A DNA stretch of 34,821 nt from contig JAGLPW010000081.1 in NCBI GenBank assembly GCA_023137125.1, positions 1-34,821 of the forward strand, given 5' to 3'. The stretch comes from Candidatus Cloacimonadota bacterium. GTDB taxonomy: Bacteria; Cloacimonadota; Cloacimonadia; Cloacimonadales; TCS61. Shown piece after piece: positions 1-10,776 of this stretch. Below the pieces are notes generated by a model that did not search any database, was not told where the DNA came from, and saw only the letters and a program-made list of their open reading frames with translations. How positions within the stretch are numbered: the first letter of the stretch is position 1; every line of letters begins with the position of its first letter. A program made the position numbers and the translations under genes.

Positions 1-656
1 CCACCTTTCGTTACATGTCCAATTAGGAATATTGGGATATTCTTTTGTTTTGCAATACGTGTGAAGAATCCGGTGCATTCTCGCAATTGTGAAACACTTC
101 CAGGCGCACTTTCCAATGAACTCAGATACATTGATTGAATGGAATCTATGACTACTATATCCGGTTCTGTATTGAATATTGTTTGTGCGATTTCTTCAAA
201 ATCTGTTGCACAATATAGAAATAATTTGTCGGAACTGCATTCAAGTCGCTGACTGCGAAGTTTGATCTGTTCCTGGCTTTCCTCACCGGAAATATACAAA
301 ACACTTTTGCCTTTGTGGGCAAGCTGATCCGAAACCTGTAACATTAAAGTAGATTTTCCAATACCTGGTTCACCTCCGATAAGTACAACCATTCCCGGGA
401 CAATACCACCACCGAGAGCGCCATCAAATTCTGAGATACCGGATTTTGTTCTTTGTTGTTCAGTATAGTTAATGTCTTTAAGTTTTAAAGGTTTTTTATT
501 GGGTTCATTTTCAAAAAGATCACGACCTTTATTTTTTTTACTCTTTTTTCCGGTTACACTTGTTGTTTCCTTCAGGCTATTCCAAGCTCCACAAGCAGGA
601 CACTTCCCGCTCCATTTTGAAGTTTCCGATCCGCATTCTGTACAAAAGAACATCAT
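1..656 (-). CDS. radA: DNA repair protein RadA (partial; C-terminus lies beyond the window)
   Basis: Minus-strand reading from ATG at 656 gives MMFFCTECGSETSKWSGKCPACGAWNS (zinc finger CxxC..CxxC) and GGEPGIGKSTL (Walker A). ATG overlaps the ribF stop (ATGA). Confidence 0.93.
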   Translation of the reverse strand, partial: MMFFCTECGSETSKWSGKCPACGAWNSLKETTSVTGKKSKKNKGRDLFENEPNKKPLKLKDINYTEQQRTKSGISEFDGALGGGIVPGMVVLIGGEPGIGKSTLMLQVSDQLAHKGKSVLYISGEESQEQIKLRSQRLECSSDKLFLYCATDFEEIAQTIFNTEPDIVVIDSIQSMYLSSLESAPGSVSQLRECTGFFTRIAKQKNIPIFLIGHVTKG

Positions 657-1582
657 TTTCTCCTTTCAAAGAAATCACGTGCTTGTTGAATATCTATGTC
701 TATAGCTTTAATAAGTTCATCTTTATCTTTAAATAGTAATTCATCACGTAGTTTTTTATTAAAGCAAATCTCAACATTTTTATGATATAAATCATCATTA
801 AAATCTAAAATATGAGTTTCAATTTCTTTTATTCGCGCTGTCTTCATGGTTGGCGAATAACCAATATTTGTCACACCAATGTATTTCTTTCCATCAACCA
901 ACACTTCACAAACATAAACGCCAATTGCCGGAATCAATTTATTATTATCACGAGGTTGAAGATTTATTGTGGGAAATCCTATCTTTCTTCCAATGCGATG
1001 ACCCAATTGAACAGACCCATGAATGGAATAATTCCTTCCCAGTAATTTAGCTGCATACTGCATATCACCTTCTCTGATATAATCTCTAATCAGGCTGCTG
1101 CTGATGATGTAGTTATTCATTTTAACAGGCTCGATCAATTCAATACTATAATTGTAAATTGAAGATCTTTCCTTTAGAAATTGATAATTACCCTCACGCG
1201 AATTTCCAAAATGTGTGTCATAACCAACTATAAGATCCTGCACTCTAATCTCATCTATAATAATCTTTTTTAAAAAATCCTCAGGTTGCATCTGCGCCAT
1301 TTGTTCGTTAAAATCTAGATACAGAACACAATCAATACCACATTCTTTTATGAGTTTCTCTTTATTTTCTCGCTCAGTAAGAAGATATGGAAATGTCTTT
1401 TTGTGAATTGTTTCTAATGGATGATGAAAATATGTGATCACAATAGATTTTGTGTTGTTCTCATTAGCTTTCTTTACAACGTGCTCCAGAAGCTTGACGT
1501 GTCCTAAATGTACACCATCAAAAGTTCCCATCGTTACAACGGGTTTGATAAAATCGCATTTTTGAGCCTTAAAATATTTCAT
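653..1582 (-). CDS. ribF: Bifunctional riboflavin kinase / FAD synthetase
   Basis: 309 aa; VTMGTFDGVHLGH nucleotidyltransferase motif; GRKIGFPTINLQP flavokinase motif. Confidence 0.95.
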   Translation of the reverse strand: MKYFKAQKCDFIKPVVTMGTFDGVHLGHVKLLEHVVKKANENNTKSIVITYFHHPLETIHKKTFPYLLTERENKEKLIKECGIDCVLYLDFNEQMAQMQPEDFLKKIIIDEIRVQDLIVGYDTHFGNSREGNYQFLKERSSIYNYSIELIEPVKMNNYIISSSLIRDYIREGDMQYAAKLLGRNYSIHGSVQLGHRIGRKIGFPTINLQPRDNNKLIPAIGVYVCEVLVDGKKYIGVTNIGYSPTMKTARIKEIETHILDFNDDLYHKNVEICFNKKLRDELLFKDKDELIKAIDIDIQQARDFFERRK

Positions 1583-2442
1583 ATAAATACTATCTTGGGT
1601 TTTAGTGAACCCTCTTTAATATAACCAAATCCAACACATATATCAGCATTGTCAAGAACGATAATTTCACCTTCGTCATTTTGGGAAACCTTAACATCTC
1701 TCCCATTATGGAAGTGTTCCCTTTGTTCTGGATCGAGATGTATTTTTTCTAGCGATGAAAATATTTGAGTTAGGGGGAAAAGATATTCTTTCCAGTTACT
1801 GCTATTAAGATCTTCTAATTTAACAGCACTATTTAGATCGATCTTACCTATTTTAGTTCTTCTCAAAGTTATCGTAGTTCCTATGGTTCCCAATTTTTCT
1901 GCAATTGTTTCTGAGAGAACACGAATATAGGTTCCTTTACTAACTTGAGCTTTAAAGATAAGTTTATTATTTTCAAAATTTTCTATACTAAATCCCAATA
2001 TTTTAATTGGACGTGATTGTAGATTTACTTCTTTTTTTTGTCTGGCAAGTTCATAAGCTCGCTTGCCATCAACTTTAACGGCTGAAAATTTATGAGGGAT
2101 CTGAGATGTTATATTCAATATTTCTGGTATTATATTATTTAATTCTTCCTTCGTAATTATAGGAGGTTCTTCTTGTTTGATTATTTCACCTGTCATATCA
2201 CCTGTATCGGTTTGGATTCCTAATTGGCAAGTTGCAAGATATGTTTTATCATTTTCTGTAAGTTTAGAAACTACTCGTGTTGCCTTTCCAATGCAGAGCT
2301 GAAGAAGTCCCGTAGCGAAAGGATCAAGTGTTCCTGTATGTCCAATTTTCCTGATTCCGGTTATCTTACGAAGTTTTCTTACAACATCGAACGAAGTTAT
2401 GTCCGGTGGTTTATCTATTAATATTACACCGAAATCTGACAT
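1579..2442 (-). CDS. truB: tRNA pseudouridine(55) synthase TruB
   Basis: 287 aa; GVILIDKPPDITSFDVV and GHTGTLDPFATGLL motifs. Confidence 0.96.
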   Translation of the reverse strand: MSDFGVILIDKPPDITSFDVVRKLRKITGIRKIGHTGTLDPFATGLLQLCIGKATRVVSKLTENDKTYLATCQLGIQTDTGDMTGEIIKQEEPPIITKEELNNIIPEILNITSQIPHKFSAVKVDGKRAYELARQKKEVNLQSRPIKILGFSIENFENNKLIFKAQVSKGTYIRVLSETIAEKLGTIGTTITLRRTKIGKIDLNSAVKLEDLNSSNWKEYLFPLTQIFSSLEKIHLDPEQREHFHNGRDVKVSQNDEGEIIVLDNADICVGFGYIKEGSLKPKIVFI

Positions 2443-2445
2443 TTA

Positions 2446-3432
2446 TTATAACTGTTCCCTGATGTCTGCCAATAAAGTGATTTTTAATTCTTCCAGACTT
2501 CCTCTCATCTCACAACCGGAAGCCTTTTCATGACCTCCACCACCATATTTTACAGCAATTTTGTTTACATTTATATAATTTGAACGCAAGCTCATGCGAA
2601 ATCTATTCTTAACTACCTGATGATAAAGAACTGTAACTTTTACATTATGAGTACCCTTGACCCAACGAGTAAGTTTTGAGTTCCCTTCATGTCCAACTTT
2701 GTTTCTATTAAGCATATCAACAGTTGCGTGCATGAATAGGATCTGGTCATCATCGAAAGTCTCGATCGTTGAGAGTACTTCACCCACGAAACGTATTTCA
2801 TTAGCCGGTTTATTCAGCAGAAATAATTCTGTAATTCTTCCAGGATTGATCTTATATTTCATAAGTTCGGAACATATCAAAAATGTCTCTTCATCAACAT
2901 TTTGGTTCAAGAAATTATCGGTATCATTAAGTATGGTTGTATAGATAGCTTGTGCAATATAATTTGCAGATCCTTCTTCAAATTCATTAATTTCTTTTTT
3001 AAACATTTTATAAATAATAGCTCCTGCTGAAACAGTTGAAATATTAATATAAGTATCAGCATTTTCGATAGGTTCACTCAAAATATGATGATCGATAGCA
3101 ATTATTTTTTTTGCTGTGGGAATTAGCGGCTCGCAAATGCCAATACGCTCAATTTCATGACAATCTAGAATTATCAGAAGATCATATATCATATATTCCG
3201 AAAAAATTTTAGCTCGTTTATATCCATCCAGAAAATCATATATTTCAGAAGGTTCTTCTTCCATAATTACATCTGATTTAATATTCTGCTGCCTTAGAAT
3301 TTCTTGCAGTGCCAAACAAGAGGGTAAGCCATCTCCATCAGGGTTTTTATGTGTTAGAATTGCAATTTTGGAATATTTATTTACTGTTTCATTAAGTATA
3401 CTTTTAAGCTCAGGTAACTTTTTAAGAATCAT
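2446..3432 (-). CDS. nrnA: DHH-family bifunctional oligoribonuclease / PAP phosphatase NrnA-like
   Basis: 328 aa; THKNPDGDGLPS, DHH (AIDHHI) and GGGGHEKASG (DHHA1) motifs. Confidence 0.9.
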   Translation of the reverse strand: MILKKLPELKSILNETVNKYSKIAILTHKNPDGDGLPSCLALQEILRQQNIKSDVIMEEEPSEIYDFLDGYKRAKIFSEYMIYDLLIILDCHEIERIGICEPLIPTAKKIIAIDHHILSEPIENADTYINISTVSAGAIIYKMFKKEINEFEEGSANYIAQAIYTTILNDTDNFLNQNVDEETFLICSELMKYKINPGRITELFLLNKPANEIRFVGEVLSTIETFDDDQILFMHATVDMLNRNKVGHEGNSKLTRWVKGTHNVKVTVLYHQVVKNRFRMSLRSNYINVNKIAVKYGGGGHEKASGCEMRGSLEELKITLLADIREQL

Positions 3433-3833
3433 TCTTTTTCCTTTTTCTCAGCATGAATTTTTGCAAAAATTTTATCTAGATCACGAGCATTTTCTTCCAA
3501 TTTATCATATTCAAAACTAATATCAGGTATTTTACGCATAAATTTTGCTTTAGCAATTTCGTTTTTAAGAAACCCGCTACTTTTATTTAAAGATTTCAGG
3601 ACGTCTTCTGTTTTTGTCTCATCAAAATGCGAGAAGAACACTCTAAGATATGATAGATCATTTGTAAGTTTAACTCCAGTAACAGTTACCATAGTAAGAT
3701 TATTATCACGAAGCTTAAAACTAATTGTTGTACTAAGAAGCTTAAAAAGTTCACTTTCTAATCTTTTTATTCTAATCCTTGCCATATTATCCTCATTAAG
3801 CTTACTTAAGTTTTCGTTCAACTTCCTCGACAA
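3429..3833 (-). CDS. rbfA: 30S ribosome-binding factor RbfA
   Basis: Small protein between infB and nrnA in canonical order. The called start overlaps infB by 32 nt; internal ATG at 3785 (MARIRIKRLESELFKLL), preceded by an AGGA-like SD, is the likelier start. Confidence 0.88.
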   Translation of the reverse strand: MSRKLNENLSKLNEDNMARIRIKRLESELFKLLSTTISFKLRDNNLTMVTVTGVKLTNDLSYLRVFFSHFDETKTEDVLKSLNKSSGFLKNEIAKAKFMRKIPDISFEYDKLEENARDLDKIFAKIHAEKKEKE

Positions 3834-6207
3834 TGTAATTTTCTATAATATCAGCTACTTTAATATCATTATAATTTTCCACTCCGATTCCACCTTCTGT
3901 TCCAGCTTTTAGTTCTTTCACTTCTTCAGAATAATGCTTCAATGAAGATAATTTACCTTCGTGAATTATGATGTCGTTACGATAAATCCTGACAACACCT
4001 TCATTTCGGATCACTCCTTTTTCAACTGCAACACCAGCGATTGTCCCAACTCCTTTAATTTTGAAAGCTTGTTTCACAACAGCGGTTCCCAGATATTTCT
4101 CAACAAATTTAGGTTTCAGCATTCCAGTCATTGCACTTTCAATTTCTTCAATTGCTTCATAGATGATCTGGTACAATTTAATTTCTACCTTTTCATCTTC
4201 AGCCAGTTTTTTAGCGGATGTTCCTGCACGGACATGGAATCCTATAATTATAGCATCGGAAGCTGAGGCCATGTGTACATCAGCATCATTAATACCACCA
4301 ACTGCTTTCCTAATGATATTTACCACAACTTCATCTGTACTTAGTTTCTGGAATGAATCGCACAACGCTTCCACAGAACCATCTGTGTCTGCCTTTACGA
4401 TAAGCTTGATCTCGCTCATTTGATCTTCTTTGATTCGCTGGAACAGGTTATCAAGATTTGTTTTAGATTGGAATTTCTCACGTTCACGACGGATATTTCT
4501 TCTCTCCGCACTGATCTGACGAGCTTTCTTCTCATCATCTACTTTATTAAGAATATCACCAGCTTTAGGTACTGCATTCAAACCATACAATACTCCTACA
4601 TCAGCAGGGTTAAGTTCATTAATTTCGTTTCCTCGCTCATCTTCTATCTTTCTGATGTGACCATAAGTAGCTCCACAAACCACACTATCAGATTTAACAA
4701 GTTTTCCTTTCTGCAATAATATTGTAACTATTGTTCCTTTTTGTGCGTCTTTTTGAGATTCAATAACAATACCTTCACCATTAATATTAATTGGAGCTTT
4801 AAGTTCCATCATTTCTGTTGTAAGCAAAATGGATTCTAGCAGATCATTTATTCCTTCACCTGTTTTTGCAGAACACTCTGTCCACATAACGTCTCCGCCG
4901 TAATCTTCTAACATAATATTATGCTTCATTAGATCAGCAATAGTTTTATCTACATTTGCATCTTTTAGATCTATCTTATTTATAGCTACAATAATAGTAA
5001 CACCTGCAGATTTTGCATGGTCAATAGCTTCAAGGGTTTGTTTCTTCACACTTTCGTTAGCTGCAACAACAATAACTGCGATATCTGTAACATTTGCACC
5101 ACGAGCACGCATAGCTGCAAAAGCTTCATGGCCTGGTGTATCGAGGAAAGTGATCTTTTGGTCATTATAATCTACTTGATAAGCACCAATATGCTGAGTG
5201 ATCCCACCAGCCTCACCAGCAATAACATTTGTAGAACGGATCCTATCAAGAATGGCAGTTTTACCATGATCAACATGACCCATAATGGTTACTATAGGTG
5301 GTCTGCTAGCTGTTTCAACATCACTATCCTCTATTTTCTGTTCTTCAAGGATCTCGCTACCGTATTCTTCTTTAAATTCAACATCGAAATCAAATTCATC
5401 ACATATCATCTCAAGAGATTCTTTATCAAGACGCTGATTTATAGTAACCATCTGCCCCATCATAAAGAATTTAGTAATGATCACGGAAGCAGATACATCC
5501 ATCATTTTAGCTAGCTCACTTACAGAAGTATATTCATTAAGAACTATCTTTGTATCATGATCAATTTGCACTTTATCTTTTTTATATCTTTTCTTTTTCG
5601 AAGAATCTTCAGATAATGTTAGCTTGATATTTTTTGCGATTGCAGCTTCTTCCATTTCATTTGGTGTGAAGCGTTTTTTCCTTTTTCCTTTTGATAAGTG
5701 TTGCATTTTAGCTTTTAAATGCTTATCTTTCTTATCATATGATTTTTCGGAAGCAGCCTTTTTATCATGGTCTTTAAATTTTCTTTTTCCTTCAGTCGGT
5801 GGTACTTCAGGTAGTTTAGTTTGCTTTGAAGAAACAATCGGTTTTTTATAAATCTTATCCTTTTTAGTTGGTTTTCGTGTATCAGTTTTTTTGATACTTT
5901 TTTCAACAAAATTCTGAACCTCTTTCCTTTTCTCTTTATCAGAAGCCTGGAACTTCTTTTCTTTTTCAACTTCCAATTTCTTTCTGTCTGCCAAAACAAT
6001 TTTCTTATGGAAGGTGTTCCTGTCGTGCTGACGTTTTCTCACTGCATTAAATTCTGCATTAAACTTAGCACGAATATTTTTTTCTGTTTCTTCATCAATA
6101 GGGCTCATATGGCTTTTAACGATAACACCCATATCATTCAAATGTTTTTTTAGAGCTGCTGTTGATATTTTTAGTTCTTTAGCTAATTGATGTACTTTAG
6201 TCGGCAT
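3802..6207 (-). CDS. infB: Translation initiation factor IF-2
   Basis: 801 aa; [24 protein letters not shown] and NKIDL G motifs; lysine-rich N-terminal region. Confidence 0.97.
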   Translation of the reverse strand: MPTKVHQLAKELKISTAALKKHLNDMGVIVKSHMSPIDEETEKNIRAKFNAEFNAVRKRQHDRNTFHKKIVLADRKKLEVEKEKKFQASDKEKRKEVQNFVEKSIKKTDTRKPTKKDKIYKKPIVSSKQTKLPEVPPTEGKRKFKDHDKKAASEKSYDKKDKHLKAKMQHLSKGKRKKRFTPNEMEEAAIAKNIKLTLSEDSSKKKRYKKDKVQIDHDTKIVLNEYTSVSELAKMMDVSASVIITKFFMMGQMVTINQRLDKESLEMICDEFDFDVEFKEEYGSEILEEQKIEDSDVETASRPPIVTIMGHVDHGKTAILDRIRSTNVIAGEAGGITQHIGAYQVDYNDQKITFLDTPGHEAFAAMRARGANVTDIAVIVVAANESVKKQTLEAIDHAKSAGVTIIVAINKIDLKDANVDKTIADLMKHNIMLEDYGGDVMWTECSAKTGEGINDLLESILLTTEMMELKAPININGEGIVIESQKDAQKGTIVTILLQKGKLVKSDSVVCGATYGHIRKIEDERGNEINELNPADVGVLYGLNAVPKAGDILNKVDDEKKARQISAERRNIRREREKFQSKTNLDNLFQRIKEDQMSEIKLIVKADTDGSVEALCDSFQKLSTDEVVVNIIRKAVGGINDADVHMASASDAIIIGFHVRAGTSAKKLAEDEKVEIKLYQIIYEAIEEIESAMTGMLKPKFVEKYLGTAVVKQAFKIKGVGTIAGVAVEKGVIRNEGVVRIYRNDIIIHEGKLSSLKHYSEEVKELKAGTEGGIGVENYNDIKVADIIENYIVEEVERKLK

Positions 6208-6219
6208 GTATCCTCCAAT

Positions 6220-6519
6220 TTAACCAATCGAGCGCAAAATTCCTTTAGCGAAATTTGCGTCTTCAATACAAATTATTCCAATATCTCTGATCTTAAATTC
6301 TCTTCCAAAGAGAGATTTAGAACCATATTCTACGATTTTAACATTATTTGCATTTGCCATATCCAACAAATGTTTTTTTCTCTTTTCAGCAAGATCAGAT
6401 GCATAGATGAGCAATTTTGCATTATTAGAAAAACAGGACCTTTCACAGGCATCATAGCCGGATTTTAATTTCCTGGCTTTTCTTGCCATGTGCAAAAGAT
6501 TAATTACTTTATCTTCCAT
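6220..6519 (-). CDS. L7Ae/L30e-family ribosomal-like protein (YlxQ-like)
   Basis: 99 aa; GYDACERSCFSNNAKLLIYASDLAEKRKK; position between infB and ylxR. Confidence 0.8.
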   Translation of the reverse strand: MEDKVINLLHMARKARKLKSGYDACERSCFSNNAKLLIYASDLAEKRKKHLLDMANANNVKIVEYGSKSLFGREFKIRDIGIICIEDANFAKGILRSIG

Positions 6520-6748
6520 TTGATTTCCTGCTTATTAACATTTTCATAACCCTTTTATCCAATTTCTGCATACAACTATTATCATCACACACATAATAAC
6601 CACGTCCTTTCATATCACAATTCAGATCGAACACAATTTCAGAATCCAATAAAACAAATTTCATCAGCTGTTCCTTATCTGATTTCTTTCTGCATACTAT
6701 ACACGTTCTTTGTGGACTGTGTCCAACTTTAGAAGATCTATTCGACAT
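6509..6748 (-). CDS. ylxR: YlxR family (DUF448) RNA-binding protein
   Basis: 79 aa; PQRTCIVCRKK and KGRGYYVC motifs; position between nusA and infB. Confidence 0.88.
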   Translation of the reverse strand: MSNRSSKVGHSPQRTCIVCRKKSDKEQLMKFVLLDSEIVFDLNCDMKGRGYYVCDDNSCMQKLDKRVMKMLISRKSNGR

Positions 6749-6779
6749 TAGAATCCAATAATTTCCTTAAATTATGAGT

Positions 6780-8012
6780 TTAGAAATATTTTGAAGATTC
6801 TTTGATCTTTTCGGCTGTTTTTTTTCCAAGCCCTTCCAGATTACAAAGTTCTTTAATGCTTGCTTCATAAATATCTTGGACGGAAGTATATCCGTGAGTT
6901 TTTAATACTTCCGCAACTTTTGTTGAGACACCATCAAGATCACTAACATGACTTGTAATTCTGCGTTCTTCAGAGATCTTATCCTCAAATTCCTCTTCTG
7001 TATAGATATCCAATTTGAAATCGGTAAGTTTTGCTGCAAGTTTTACGTTTTTACCTTTCTTACCAATAGCAAGATTTTTATTATCTTTATTTACGATAAT
7101 TCTGGCAAATTTTCCTCGATCCGCTAGATATACCTTCTCAACCAGATCAGTTCCAATAGCATTTGCAATCAATTGTTCTGGGGCTGAATCCCATACAACG
7201 ATATCTACCAGTTCACCATTCAATTCTTTTCTTATAGCTTCAATTCTAACTCCGTGTGGACCAAGACAGGCAGCAGTAGCATCAACTTCGGCATTGTTAG
7301 AATGAACAGAAACCTTTGTACGCATTCCGGGTTCACGAACTATTCTTTTAATCTCAATTTCTCCTGATGTGATTTCAGGGATTTCAGACTCAAATATTTT
7401 TTTCACGAATTCAGGACGTGTTCTGGATAAAATAACAATAACATCTTTTTTGCGTTTACGAATATCCACAACGTAACAACGAATTACATCGCCAACTTTA
7501 TAATATTCATCTTCAACCTGTTCTTCTTTAGATAGAAGAGCATCAGCATAACCAATGTTTACAAGGTAACCGTTAAAATCATCTTTTCTTATTTTACCTG
7601 AAACAAGTTGATTTTTTTGATTTTCATAATCTGATATGATCCTATCTTCTTCTAATAATTTTATACGTTCAAGAATCGCTTTTCTTGCATTTCGGATTAC
7701 TTTTGGCTCGAATTCTGATATGTTCATTTCTACTGGGATTGTATCTCCCAATTGCAGATCTTCATCAATCATCTTTGCATCTTCAAAAGATATCTCACCA
7801 AGTGATGTATCTCGCTCAACAACAATTCTGTTGAATCTTGCGATTATCTTGTTTGTATTGTAATCTGTAGTTATTTCTAATTCATTGTCTAAGATCATTT
7901 TCTTAGAAATTGCTTGATATAAACCTTCTTTAATAATTGAAGTTAATTTTTCTTTATCAAGCTGTTTTAAATTAGCCAATTCGGCAAGAGATCCCATAAT
8001 GTTTGAGTTCAT
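6780..8012 (-). CDS. nusA: Transcription termination/antitermination factor NusA
   Basis: 410 aa; S1-like and KH regions (GPHGVRIEAIRKELNGELVDIV; AIGKKGKNVKLAAKL); C-terminal HhH-like NLEGLGKKTAEKI. Confidence 0.96.
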   Translation of the reverse strand: MNSNIMGSLAELANLKQLDKEKLTSIIKEGLYQAISKKMILDNELEITTDYNTNKIIARFNRIVVERDTSLGEISFEDAKMIDEDLQLGDTIPVEMNISEFEPKVIRNARKAILERIKLLEEDRIISDYENQKNQLVSGKIRKDDFNGYLVNIGYADALLSKEEQVEDEYYKVGDVIRCYVVDIRKRKKDVIVILSRTRPEFVKKIFESEIPEITSGEIEIKRIVREPGMRTKVSVHSNNAEVDATAACLGPHGVRIEAIRKELNGELVDIVVWDSAPEQLIANAIGTDLVEKVYLADRGKFARIIVNKDNKNLAIGKKGKNVKLAAKLTDFKLDIYTEEEFEDKISEERRITSHVSDLDGVSTKVAEVLKTHGYTSVQDIYEASIKELCNLEGLGKKTAEKIKESSKYF

Positions 8013-8027
8013 AATCTCCTCACTTAT

Positions 8028-8483
8028 TTATTTCTTATAATCAAAATATGTTTTAGCTTTCTTAACATCAGTAAGCTGAATTTCTTTTAATGCATCTTCA
8101 AATTCTATCTTGATACTCTCAGGTAATACCTCTTTTAGTATTCCTATAAGAGTAATGATATTTTCACCATCTGCAAATGATATTTGAATCTTCTCATCAA
8201 TTGCACTCACATAATGTTTCTTCTGGTTAAGAAAGCGTTCAAGCCCTGGTGATGATACTTCCAGAAAATATCTCTCGTTTATAACATCTTCTGCTTCCAA
8301 AATTTCAGAGATGATCCTGCTCACTTTTTTACACTCATTAATTGTAGCACCGCCAATCTTGGTAATATAGATCAGTACTATCAATCCTTTGGATGCACGC
8401 TTCAAATTTATGTCATATAATGCCACGTTAACATCTGAACATGCATTCTTGGCAATATGTTCAATTCTTTCTTTTTGTTCCAC
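8028..8483 (-). CDS. rimP: Ribosome maturation factor RimP
   Basis: 151 aa immediately upstream of nusA; YFLEVSSPGLERFL motif. Confidence 0.94.
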   Translation of the reverse strand: MEQKERIEHIAKNACSDVNVALYDINLKRASKGLIVLIYITKIGGATINECKKVSRIISEILEAEDVINERYFLEVSSPGLERFLNQKKHYVSAIDEKIQISFADGENIITLIGILKEVLPESIKIEFEDALKEIQLTDVKKAKTYFDYKK

Positions 8484-8500
8484 CTACAAACACCTCCATA

Positions 8501-8534
8501 AACGATTAAACCACTGAATGACAGTGGTATCGTT
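8501..8534. terminator. Hairpin with T-run on + strand; second leader hairpin of the rimP operon on - strand
   Basis: AACGAT-taaa-CCACTG-aatga-CAGTGG-t-ATCGTT followed by TTTTTA on the + strand. Confidence 0.5.
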
Positions 8535-8542
8535 TTTTTATC

Positions 8543-8569
8543 AAAAAAATGCTGACCCGGAATGTCAGC
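8543..8569 (-). terminator. Putative attenuator/terminator in the rimP-nusA operon leader
   Basis: Minus strand GCTGAC-ATTCCGG-GTCAGC-A-TTTTTTT upstream of rimP. Confidence 0.55.
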
Positions 8570-8755
8570 TAAAAAACTATGCGCTTTTTATTTACTTCGA
8601 ATTCAATAAAAATTTGAGGGTTCTACTGTCAAGAGTAAATTACTATATATATATAATTTAATTATTAATATAAATGTCCTCATGTATATTCAAAAATGAT
8701 TTAAGATTGACAAAACGGTATTCACTTTTTTCATTCGAGCAGCTTTGGAGGATTA

Positions 8756-9553
8756 ATGAGATTTAAGGTTGGAATATGCCAATTCAAGCCTGAATTAATG
8801 CGAATAGAGAAAAATTTGGAGAAGATGGAATCACTTTTAGAATCGGTTTTAGCAGATCTGATAGTACTTCCAGAGCTTGCTGCGAGCGGATATTTATTCA
8901 ATTCAAAAGAGGAAGTTATAAATATTGCCGAAGATTCAAACAATGGACCAACAGCAACTTTGTTCCAAAAACTTGCTAAACAAAATAACACAAGCTATGT
9001 AATTGGATTTGCTGAGAAAGCAGAAAATGGAATTTACAATTCTTCCATGCTGGTCAATCCTGATGCATCTATCTATATTTACAGAAAAACACATCTTTTT
9101 TATGAAGAGAAAAAATGGTTCAAAGCAGGAGATACCGGCTTTAAAGTTTTCAGAGCAAAAAATAATGTTAAAGTCGGGTTGATGATCTGTTTCGATTGGA
9201 TATTTCCTGAATCGGCACGTTCACTTGCTTTAGCAGGAGCACAAATAATTGCTCATTCTGCTAACTTGGTTTTACCCTGGTGCCAGCAGGCAATGCTTAC
9301 GCGATCACTTGAAAATGGAGTTTTCTCTGCGACATCCAACAGAACAGGAAAAGAGAGAAACGGAGATAACGTACTTGATTTTACCGGCATGAGTCAGATA
9401 GTTGATACAAAAGGTCAGATCATTCACAGGATGAACAAATTTGAAGAATCTGTTTTTGTAACAGAAATTAATCCTTTAAAATCAGAAGATAAAAATATTA
9501 CTGAATTCAATAATTTATTTTTAGATCGCAGAACGGAGTTGTATAGATCATGA
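8756..9553 (+). CDS. Carbon-nitrogen hydrolase (nitrilase superfamily)
   Basis: 265 aa; catalytic-type motifs LPELAASGY, RKTHLF, GLMICFDWIFPES; SD GGAGG before the ATG. Confidence 0.92.
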   Translation: MRFKVGICQFKPELMRIEKNLEKMESLLESVLADLIVLPELAASGYLFNSKEEVINIAEDSNNGPTATLFQKLAKQNNTSYVIGFAEKAENGIYNSSMLVNPDASIYIYRKTHLFYEEKKWFKAGDTGFKVFRAKNNVKVGLMICFDWIFPESARSLALAGAQIIAHSANLVLPWCQQAMLTRSLENGVFSATSNRTGKERNGDNVLDFTGMSQIVDTKGQIIHRMNKFEESVFVTEINPLKSEDKNITEFNNLFLDRRTELYRS

Positions 9554-10776
9554 AAAAATATCACATAACAGCAATTTTATTTGCCCTGCTTCTTATCCTT
9601 AATTTCATTTTAACCAAACCGAATCCTACAATCAGAATTACATCTGCAGAAGAATTGGAACAACTCTTTAGTAATCCACAAGAAGATATAAATGTAAAAC
9701 TTGCAAGCGGGGTCTATGAACTTAATTTTGAGACAATTATAGATTCAACTTGTGGCAATTGTGAAAACCCGGACACATTGGTAACAGCAACTGCCGGCTT
9801 GATAATCTCTGGCAAGAATATACAAATTTCCGGTCCTTCAGATAAATCAGCAGTGATCAAAACAAATTCCGGATATGGTTTGTATATCCTCAATTGTGAA
9901 AACTGCATCCTGGAAAATCTTACTATAACTGGCGGAATTAGAGATTCAAGCGAATTTGCCACTGATGCTGCAATTGTTGTAAAAAATAGTACTATTATAA
10001 TTCGTAATAATAAGATAACCAGAAATTATGGTGATCAAGCTCTAATAAAAAAGAACGTCGTTGGCATAATGGGAATCTGCGGAAGAGAAAATTCAATTTT
10101 GAAAATTTATAATAACCTGATATCAAAAAACTCTTGGGATGGAATTGCTTTATATCGAAATTCAGAAGCCGTGATAGAAGAGAATATTATTGATGGAGTT
10201 CACAAAGCTGGGGGAAGGATCGCTCAAGGTGGAAGGGGAGTTGGCATTGGAGTTACTTGGAATTCCAAGGCTGTGATAAGAAATAATCTGGTGAAACGTT
10301 ATTGGAAGGGTATCGGTCTTTTTGTGGATGCTGAAGGAACTATCGAGTACAATATTGTTGAAGACATAATTACATGGGGTATTTCACTTTGGGATGCAGG
10401 TAAAGGTGAACCAAGAGGATTCATCAATAATAATATTATTTACAAAACCGGTGCAATGGGTACATCATTAACATTTAAAACCGAAGAGAATCCAGGTTAT
10501 TTCAAGGCAAATATTATTGTGAGAGCTGCACAAGATTCCACATATGATTCCTCTGATTATTATGGTTATCAATGCGCTCTAGCAGAACATCTTGTTCCAA
10601 AAGAATTTACAATTGAAAACAACATTTTTTATGATAATAGACGTTATGATCCACGATTACCTGATTTTGATACTGATCTGGAAAAATTTGAAAATAAATT
10701 AAAAATTCAAAAGGAATGGATCAATCGGATAACAATTCTGGAAGATTCAGATTTCTATCACGATTTTATTGAATAA
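9550..10776 (+). CDS. Right-handed parallel beta-helix repeat protein (NosD/PbH1-like), exported or membrane-anchored
   Basis: N-terminal hydrophobic signal, then repeating hydrophobic/Asn beta-helix rungs (IIRNNKITRN, LKIYNNLISKN, AVIRNNLVKR). Confidence 0.82.
   Translation: MKKYHITAILFALLLILNFILTKPNPTIRITSAEELEQLFSNPQEDINVKLASGVYELNFETIIDSTCGNCENPDTLVTATAGLIISGKNIQISGPSDKSAVIKTNSGYGLYILNCENCILENLTITGGIRDSSEFATDAAIVVKNSTIIIRNNKITRNYGDQALIKKNVVGIMGICGRENSILKIYNNLISKNSWDGIALYRNSEAVIEENIIDGVHKAGGRIAQGGRGVGIGVTWNSKAVIRNNLVKRYWKGIGLFVDAEGTIEYNIVEDIITWGISLWDAGKGEPRGFINNNIIYKTGAMGTSLTFKTEENPGYFKANIIVRAAQDSTYDSSDYYGYQCALAEHLVPKEFTIENNIFYDNRRYDPRLPDFDTDLEKFENKLKIQKEWINRITILEDSDFYHDFIE

Noticed and set aside
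472-705. Plus-strand ORF opposite radA, and the many other 60-165 aa ORFs antisense to long genes (e.g. 5017..5514, 11334..11729, 5715..5999)
   Set aside because: Shadow ORFs of well-supported genes; no SD, no domain motifs, low complexity in AT-rich DNA.
1-8483. Novel gene order in the rimP-to-radA block
   Set aside because: rimP-nusA-ylxR-L7Ae-infB-rbfA-nrnA-truB-ribF is a well-known bacterial arrangement; only the leader hairpins are notable.
8640-8690. TATATATATAATTTAATTATTAATATAA tract as a special element
   Set aside because: Ordinary AT-rich promoter DNA between divergent genes; no repeat structure beyond composition.
9550-10776. Nitrilase plus beta-helix pair as a polysaccharide or nitrile catabolic system
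   Set aside because: Only two translationally coupled genes with generic folds; no transporters or sugar enzymes nearby to support a pathway.
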